Assembly (NCBI RefSeq): GCF_029894335.1
Contig: NZ_JARXZC010000005.1
Coordinates: 124,001 to 188,000 of the forward strand
Source of the DNA: Kitasatospora sp. MAP5-34
GTDB lineage: Bacteria; Actinomycetota; Actinomycetes; Streptomycetales; Streptomycetaceae
Reading direction: 5' to 3'
Length of the DNA stretch: 64,000 bases
Of the stretch, positions 60,399-64,000 are shown in pieces. The notes under the pieces were generated by a model. The model had not been told where the DNA came from, made no database searches, and saw nothing but the letters and a program-made list of their open reading frames with translations. The position numbers were made by a program, and so were the translations under genes. Numbering within the stretch: position 1 is the stretch's first letter; the number at the start of each line of letters is the position of its first letter.

Positions 60399-60493
60399 CG
60401 TCCGCAACCGCTCCTGTCCGCAACGGAGTCTGTCCGAAGCAGAGTCTGTCCGAAACGGAGCCTCTCCACCACGGAGCCTGTCCCACAACGGCG
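60398..60493 (+). repeat. 16-bp tandem repeat upstream of a GNAT gene
   Basis: Six consecutive degenerate 16-bp units with consensus CTGTCCGNAACGGAGT fill 60398-60493, directly after the aspS terminator. They precede the GNAT ATG by about 21 bases, so they lie in the promoter or 5' leader. Confidence 0.75.
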
Positions 60494-60514
60494 TGCGACA
60501 CAGAAGGACCAACC

Positions 60515-61021
60515 ATGAACGTCTCCACCAGAGCCGAACTCCCCTCGGACGCACCGGCGACCAGACGCGTACACATGGCGGCCTTCCCGGGCCCCGACGA
60601 GGCCGACCTGGTGGACGCGCTGCGCCGCGACCCGTCCTGGCTGGCGGGACTCTCCGTGGTCGCCGTGGACGAGCGGCAACTCGTCGTCGGTCACGCGCTG
60701 CTGACCCGGCTCCGGGTCGGCGAGGGGCAGGCACTGGCGCTGGCCCCGGTGGCGGTCGCGCCCGAGTGGCAGCGCAAGGGCGTGGGCCGACAGCTGGTAC
60801 GCGCCGCACTGGCCGCCGCCGAGGACGCGGGGGAGCGGCTGGTGGTGGTGTTCGGAGACCCGGGTTACTACGGCCGTTTCGGCTTCACCCCAGCCTGGGA
60901 ACACGGCGTCAGCGGGCCCTTCCCCGTCCCGGCCGAGTACTTCCAGGCCCTCCCGCTCCCGGCGTACGACGGCGGCCCGCAGGGGCTCTGCCGCTACCCG
61001 GAACCCTTCGGCGCGCTCTGA
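60515..61021 (+). CDS. GNAT-family acetyltransferase
   Basis: A 168-aa N-acetyltransferase of the YhbS-like group. The acetyl-CoA loop is VAVAPEWQRKGVGRQLVRAA, followed by the signature VVFGDPGYYGRFGFTPAW. ATG 60515 with GAAGGA upstream is chosen over a GTG about 150 bases earlier that would overlap the tandem repeat and terminator. The substrate is unknown. Confidence 0.85.
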   Translation: MNVSTRAELPSDAPATRRVHMAAFPGPDEADLVDALRRDPSWLAGLSVVAVDERQLVVGHALLTRLRVGEGQALALAPVAVAPEWQRKGVGRQLVRAALAAAEDAGERLVVVFGDPGYYGRFGFTPAWEHGVSGPFPVPAEYFQALPLPAYDGGPQGLCRYPEPFGAL

Positions 61022-61109
61022 GGTAGTTGCACAGGGCGCGCGGACCTGCGCGCGGGGCGGATCGGCCTTAGCGTGAGTGGTCATCAGCATCCGGTGGGCG
61101 GAGGGCACA

Positions 61110-61913
61110 GTGGCGGGTCCGGGACGGGTCCCGAAGAAGGCGTACGAGAAGGAGCTGCTCCAGCTGCAGAGTGAGCTGGTCAAGCTGCAGGAGTGGGTGC
61201 GCGCCGAGGGCGTGCGGCTGGTGGTGGTCTTCGAGGGCCGGGACGCGGCGGGCAAGGGCGGCGCCATCAAGCGGGTGACGGAGTACCTGAACCCGCGCGT
61301 CGCCAGGATCGCCGCGCTCCCCGCGCCGACCGAGCGCCAGCGCGGGCAGTGGTACTTCCAGCGGTACGTGGAGCAGCTGCCCGCCGCCGGGGAGATCGTG
61401 CTCTTCGACCGCAGCTGGTACAACCGGGCCGGGGTCGAGAAGGTGATGGGCTTCTGCACCCAGGAGGAGTACTGGCAGTTCCTGCACCAGTGCCCGACCT
61501 TCGAACGGATGCTGATCGAGGCCGGCATCGAGCTGCGCAAGTACTGGTTCTCGGTGAGCCTGGACGAGCAGGAGCGGCGCTTCCGCTCCCGGCAGGAGGA
61601 CCCGATGCGGCGGTGGAAGCTCTCGCCGATGGACGCGGAGTCGCTCAGCCGCTGGGAGGACTACTCCCGTGCCAAGGACGAGATGTTCGTCCACACCGAC
61701 ATTCCCGAGGCGCCGTGGAACGTGGTGGAGAGCGACGACAAGCGCCGTGCCCGGATCAACATGATCGCCCACCTGCTCTCCACCGTCCCCTACCGGGAGA
61801 TCGACAAGCCGCCGGTCGAACTCCCGGCCCGCCCACCGTCCAAGGGCTATCAGCGACCGCCCCGGGACCTCCAGAAGTACGTGCCGGACCACGCGGCGGG
61901 TCTGCGGAGCTAG
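61110..61913 (+). CDS. ppk2: Polyphosphate kinase 2 (PPK2 family)
   Basis: Uses polyphosphate to phosphorylate nucleotides, normally GDP or ADP. The 267-aa single-domain protein has a Walker A motif in FEGRDAAGKGGAIKR and a Walker B/lid motif LFDRSWYNRAGVEKVMGF. The C-terminal lid residues (WKLSPMDAESLSRWEDY) are conserved. GTG 61110 lies 4 bases after GGAGGG; a GTG at 61077 is in frame. The class (I versus II) is not decided. It is a single gene with a decayed gene just downstream on the opposite strand. Confidence 0.93.
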   Translation: MAGPGRVPKKAYEKELLQLQSELVKLQEWVRAEGVRLVVVFEGRDAAGKGGAIKRVTEYLNPRVARIAALPAPTERQRGQWYFQRYVEQLPAAGEIVLFDRSWYNRAGVEKVMGFCTQEEYWQFLHQCPTFERMLIEAGIELRKYWFSVSLDEQERRFRSRQEDPMRRWKLSPMDAESLSRWEDYSRAKDEMFVHTDIPEAPWNVVESDDKRRARINMIAHLLSTVPYREIDKPPVELPARPPSKGYQRPPRDLQKYVPDHAAGLRS

Positions 61914-61916
61914 AGG

Positions 61917-62260
61917 CCCCGCGTCGGCACGGCCTGGAAACGTGCCGTCGGTGACGGTCACGTTGCCGGCCGGCGTCCGGTTGTTGCCCTCCACCCAGGT
62001 GATGGTGGCTTGGGCGCAGAAGGAGAATCCGCTGCCCGTGGCATTCACACCGGTCCCGGCGGGGCCGTCGTGGTTGTCGAGCGTGAGACTCGGCCGCCCT
62101 GGGCACCGGCGGCGGGCGTGATGACGGCGAACGCCACCGAGAGCAGGAGCCCGAGGAGCAGTGCCAGGAACGGTTCGGCCCGCCCGGTCGACGTCCTGCT
62201 CCGGCCGACCATCTCAGCGCCCCCTTCGTCGGGTCGGGGGTCCAGGCTCTTACCCGCCAT
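61917..62260 (-). pseudogene. Decayed secreted Ig-like-domain protein
   Basis: A minus-strand frame starts at ATG 62260 with a signal peptide (FLALLLGLLLSVAFAVITPA) and stops early at 62045. Reading the same DNA in another frame from around 62100 onward gives SLTLDNHDGPAGTG and then VNATGSGFSFCAQATITWV, a pattern of secreted Ig-like/TIG domains. That frame runs without a stop into the 3' end of the PPK2 gene. So a frameshift plus loss of the 3' end is likely. A short genuine secreted peptide cannot be excluded. Confidence 0.55.
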
Positions 62261-62341
62261 GCTCCAGCACCGGTCGGCCGGCCGACAGGGGCAGGTGTCC
62301 CATCTTCTGCTCGACAGGGGTACCAGGGGCGAGCGGAGCCG

Positions 62342-62842
62342 TTACGTCGCCGAGCCGGCCGCCGCGCCCGTGGCCAGGTCCGGGCCCCAGCGCTCGATGG
62401 ACTCGGCGAGGTCGAGGGGGCCGGGCCGGGCGTCGGAGTCGGCGGCGGGCCAGTCCTCGCGGGGGACGCGCCACATCAGCTCGAACTCGTTGCCGTCGGG
62501 GTCCTTGGCGTAGAAGGACTTGGAGACCACGTGGTTGGTGGAGCCGACCAGGGCGCCGAGTCCGGTGAGCTTGCGGCCGAGTTCGGCCAGTTCGCCGAGG
62601 GTGCCGACCTCCCAGGCCAGGTGGTAGAGGCCGACCCGGCCCTGCTCGGGACCGGGGGCGTCGGCGCCGATCGCGAACAGGCCGAGGTCGTGGTCGTTGT
62701 TGCTGCCGGGTGCGCTCAGGAAGGCGGCGCGGCCGGGGATCAGGTGGTCGACCTGGAAACCGAAGACGTCGGTGTAGAAGGCGACCGAGCGGTCGACGTC
62801 GCGGATCCAGAGCACGGCGTGGTTCAGACGGCGGACAGACAT
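62342..62842 (-). CDS. VOC-superfamily (glyoxalase/dioxygenase-like) protein
   Basis: A 166-aa vicinal-oxygen-chelate protein. Paired beta-alpha-beta-beta modules start at LNHAVLWIRDVDRSVAFYTD, with a conserved His at the first metal position. The second module has LYHLAWEVGTLGELAELGRK and the final metal Glu in YAKDPDGNEFELMW. It could act as a catechol dioxygenase-like or resistance enzyme. ATG 62842 has GGGAG about 9 bases upstream. Substrate unknown. Confidence 0.87.
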   Translation of the reverse strand: MSVRRLNHAVLWIRDVDRSVAFYTDVFGFQVDHLIPGRAAFLSAPGSNNDHDLGLFAIGADAPGPEQGRVGLYHLAWEVGTLGELAELGRKLTGLGALVGSTNHVVSKSFYAKDPDGNEFELMWRVPREDWPAADSDARPGPLDLAESIERWGPDLATGAAAGSAT

Positions 62843-63019
62843 GGGCGAGCGCTCCCGGTGGTTCGTCGAGTGGGCGGGTACCAGCGTACGACAGAACAGT
62901 TCGAATTTGAACAACTGGCCTGAGGTGGACTGCCTGAGGTGAGACTGCCCGAGGGTGGGACTGCCTGAGGTTGGGACTGCCTGGGCGGGGTTGTCGGTGC
63001 GCTCGCATACGCTTCAACC

Positions 63020-64000
63020 GTGGAACCCGACCTCTTCACCGCCGCAGCCGAGGAACGCCAGGCCAGGGAGCCCGGGCGGGCCCCGCTGGCCGTCCGGATG
63101 CGTCCGCGCACCCTGGACGAGGTCGCGGGGCAGCGGCAGCTGCTCAAGGACGGGTCGCCGCTGCGCCGCCTGGTGGCCGGTTCGAGCGGGCCCGCCGCGA
63201 CCAGCTCGGTGATCCTCTGGGGGCCGCCCGGCACCGGGAAGACCACGCTCGCGCACGTGATCAGCCAGGCCGTCGAGGGCCGGTTCGTCGAGCTCTCCGC
63301 GATCACCGCCGGGGTCAAGGAGGTCCGGGCCGTCATCGACGGCGCGCGCCGCGCCGTCGGGATGAGCGGCCGGGAGACCGTGCTCTTCCTGGACGAGATC
63401 CACCGCTTCTCCAAGGCCCAGCAGGACTCGCTGCTGCCCGCCGTGGAGAACCGCTGGGTCACGCTGATCGCCGCCACCACCGAGAACCCGTACTTCTCGG
63501 TGATCTCCCCGCTGCTCTCCCGCTCGCTGCTGCTCACCCTGGAGTCGCTGACCGACGAGGACGTCCGTACCCTGCTGCGCCGCGCGGTCGCCGACGAGCG
63601 CGGTCTCGGGGGCGCGCTGGAGCTCTCGCCGGAGGCCGAGGACCACCTCGTCCGGCTGGCCGGCGGGGATGCCCGCCGGTCGCTGACCACGCTGGAGGCG
63701 GCGGCCGGGGCGGCGCTGGAGAAGGGTGAGAGCGTCATCACGCTCGCCACCACCGAGACGGCCGTCAACCAGGCCGCCGTCCGCTACGACAAGGACGGCG
63801 ACCAGCACTACGACGTCGCCAGTGCCTTGATCAAGTCGATCCGGGGCAGCGATGTGGACGCCACGCTGCACTACCTGGCCCGGATGATCGAGGCGGGCGA
63901 GGACCCGCGCTTCATCGCCCGTCGCCTGATGATCTCCGCCAGCGAGGACATCGGCCTCGCCGACCCGACAGCGCTCTCCACCGCCGTCGCGGCGGCCCAG
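63020..64000 (+). CDS. rarA: Replication-associated recombination protein RarA (3' end outside window)
   Basis: AAA+ ATPase related to MgsA/WRNIP1, acting at stalled replication forks. 327 codons are visible of about 440. The Walker A motif is [13 protein letters not shown], Walker [16 protein letters not shown], and sensor segment [20 protein letters not shown]. The start GTG at 63020 ([19 protein letters not shown]) matches the family N-terminus; the frame remains open to the window end. No stop is present, so its exact length is unknown. Confidence 0.94.
   Translation, partial: MEPDLFTAAAEERQAREPGRAPLAVRMRPRTLDEVAGQRQLLKDGSPLRRLVAGSSGPAATSSVILWGPPGTGKTTLAHVISQAVEGRFVELSAITAGVKEVRAVIDGARRAVGMSGRETVLFLDEIHRFSKAQQDSLLPAVENRWVTLIAATTENPYFSVISPLLSRSLLLTLESLTDEDVRTLLRRAVADERGLGGALELSPEAEDHLVRLAGGDARRSLTTLEAAAGAALEKGESVITLATTETAVNQAAVRYDKDGDQHYDVASALIKSIRGSDVDATLHYLARMIEAGEDPRFIARRLMISASEDIGLADPTALSTAVAAAQ

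Overview
The window is chromosomal DNA of a high-GC actinomycete, almost certainly a member of the Streptomycetaceae (Streptomyces or Kitasatospora). The evidence is the strong third-position G/C bias, frequent GTG starts, a nearly textbook SsgB sporulation protein, phosphatidylinositol-mannoside lipid genes, and a gene order (argR-argG-argH ... metNIQ ... cobalamin genes ... ssgB ... thrS ... pgsA-pimA ... pdxST ... ruvCAB-yajC-secDF-apt-relA ... hisS-aspS ... rarA) that, from memory, matches the conserved core of Streptomyces chromosomes. Both ends cut genes: argR at the left, rarA at the right.

Layout. 0-3.3 kb: arginine biosynthesis (argR 3' part, argG, argH), with an ARG-box-like palindrome before argG. 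3.4-8.8 kb: a small sigma-70-like protein, a GNAT acetyltransferase, a methionine ABC transporter (metN-metI-metQ) preceded by a 28-codon Cys/Met-rich leader peptide, and a second GNAT. 8.9-16.3 kb: corrinoid/siroheme genes (cobL type, a BluB-CobT fusion with a very long disordered N-terminus, a CysG/CobA-type fusion) and a SpoU methyltransferase. 16.3-18.8 kb: a membrane Ser/Thr kinase and a small membrane protein. 19-25.6 kb: eight tRNA genes (four Val-GAC, Cys, Gly, two Val-CAC) around a pabB/pabC-like pair, a GNAT, a DsbA-like oxidoreductase, a CGNR zinc-finger protein and ssgB. 25.7-40.5 kb: exonuclease, thrS, HIT protein, a large membrane protein, DUF393, an EF-G-like GTPase, the PI/PIM lipid operon, tautomerase, a LemA-like protein, pdxS/pdxT and YebC. 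40.7-49.9 kb: ruvCAB, yajC-secD-secF, apt, relA. 50.3-53.7 kb: a three-gene 2-methylisoborneol (MIB) module. 53.9-64 kb: DUF349 protein, cyclophilin, metallo-beta-lactamase-fold hydrolase, hisS, aspS, GNAT, PPK2, a decayed gene, a VOC protein and rarA.

The most striking element is the MIB module: a family 2B encapsulin shell protein with an inserted cyclic-nucleotide-binding-like domain, a terpene cyclase with a disordered N-terminal extension typical of encapsulin cargo, and a geranyl diphosphate C-methyltransferase. Together they should methylate GPP and cyclise the product inside a protein shell. The module sits as an apparent insert between relA and the DUF349 gene, preceded by an unusually AT-rich leader.

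Non-coding structure includes many perfect terminator hairpins, four copies of a dispersed palindromic element placed just after genes, a phased GATCC array before the pabB-like gene and a 16-bp tandem repeat before one GNAT gene. No insertion sequence, prophage or CRISPR array was seen.
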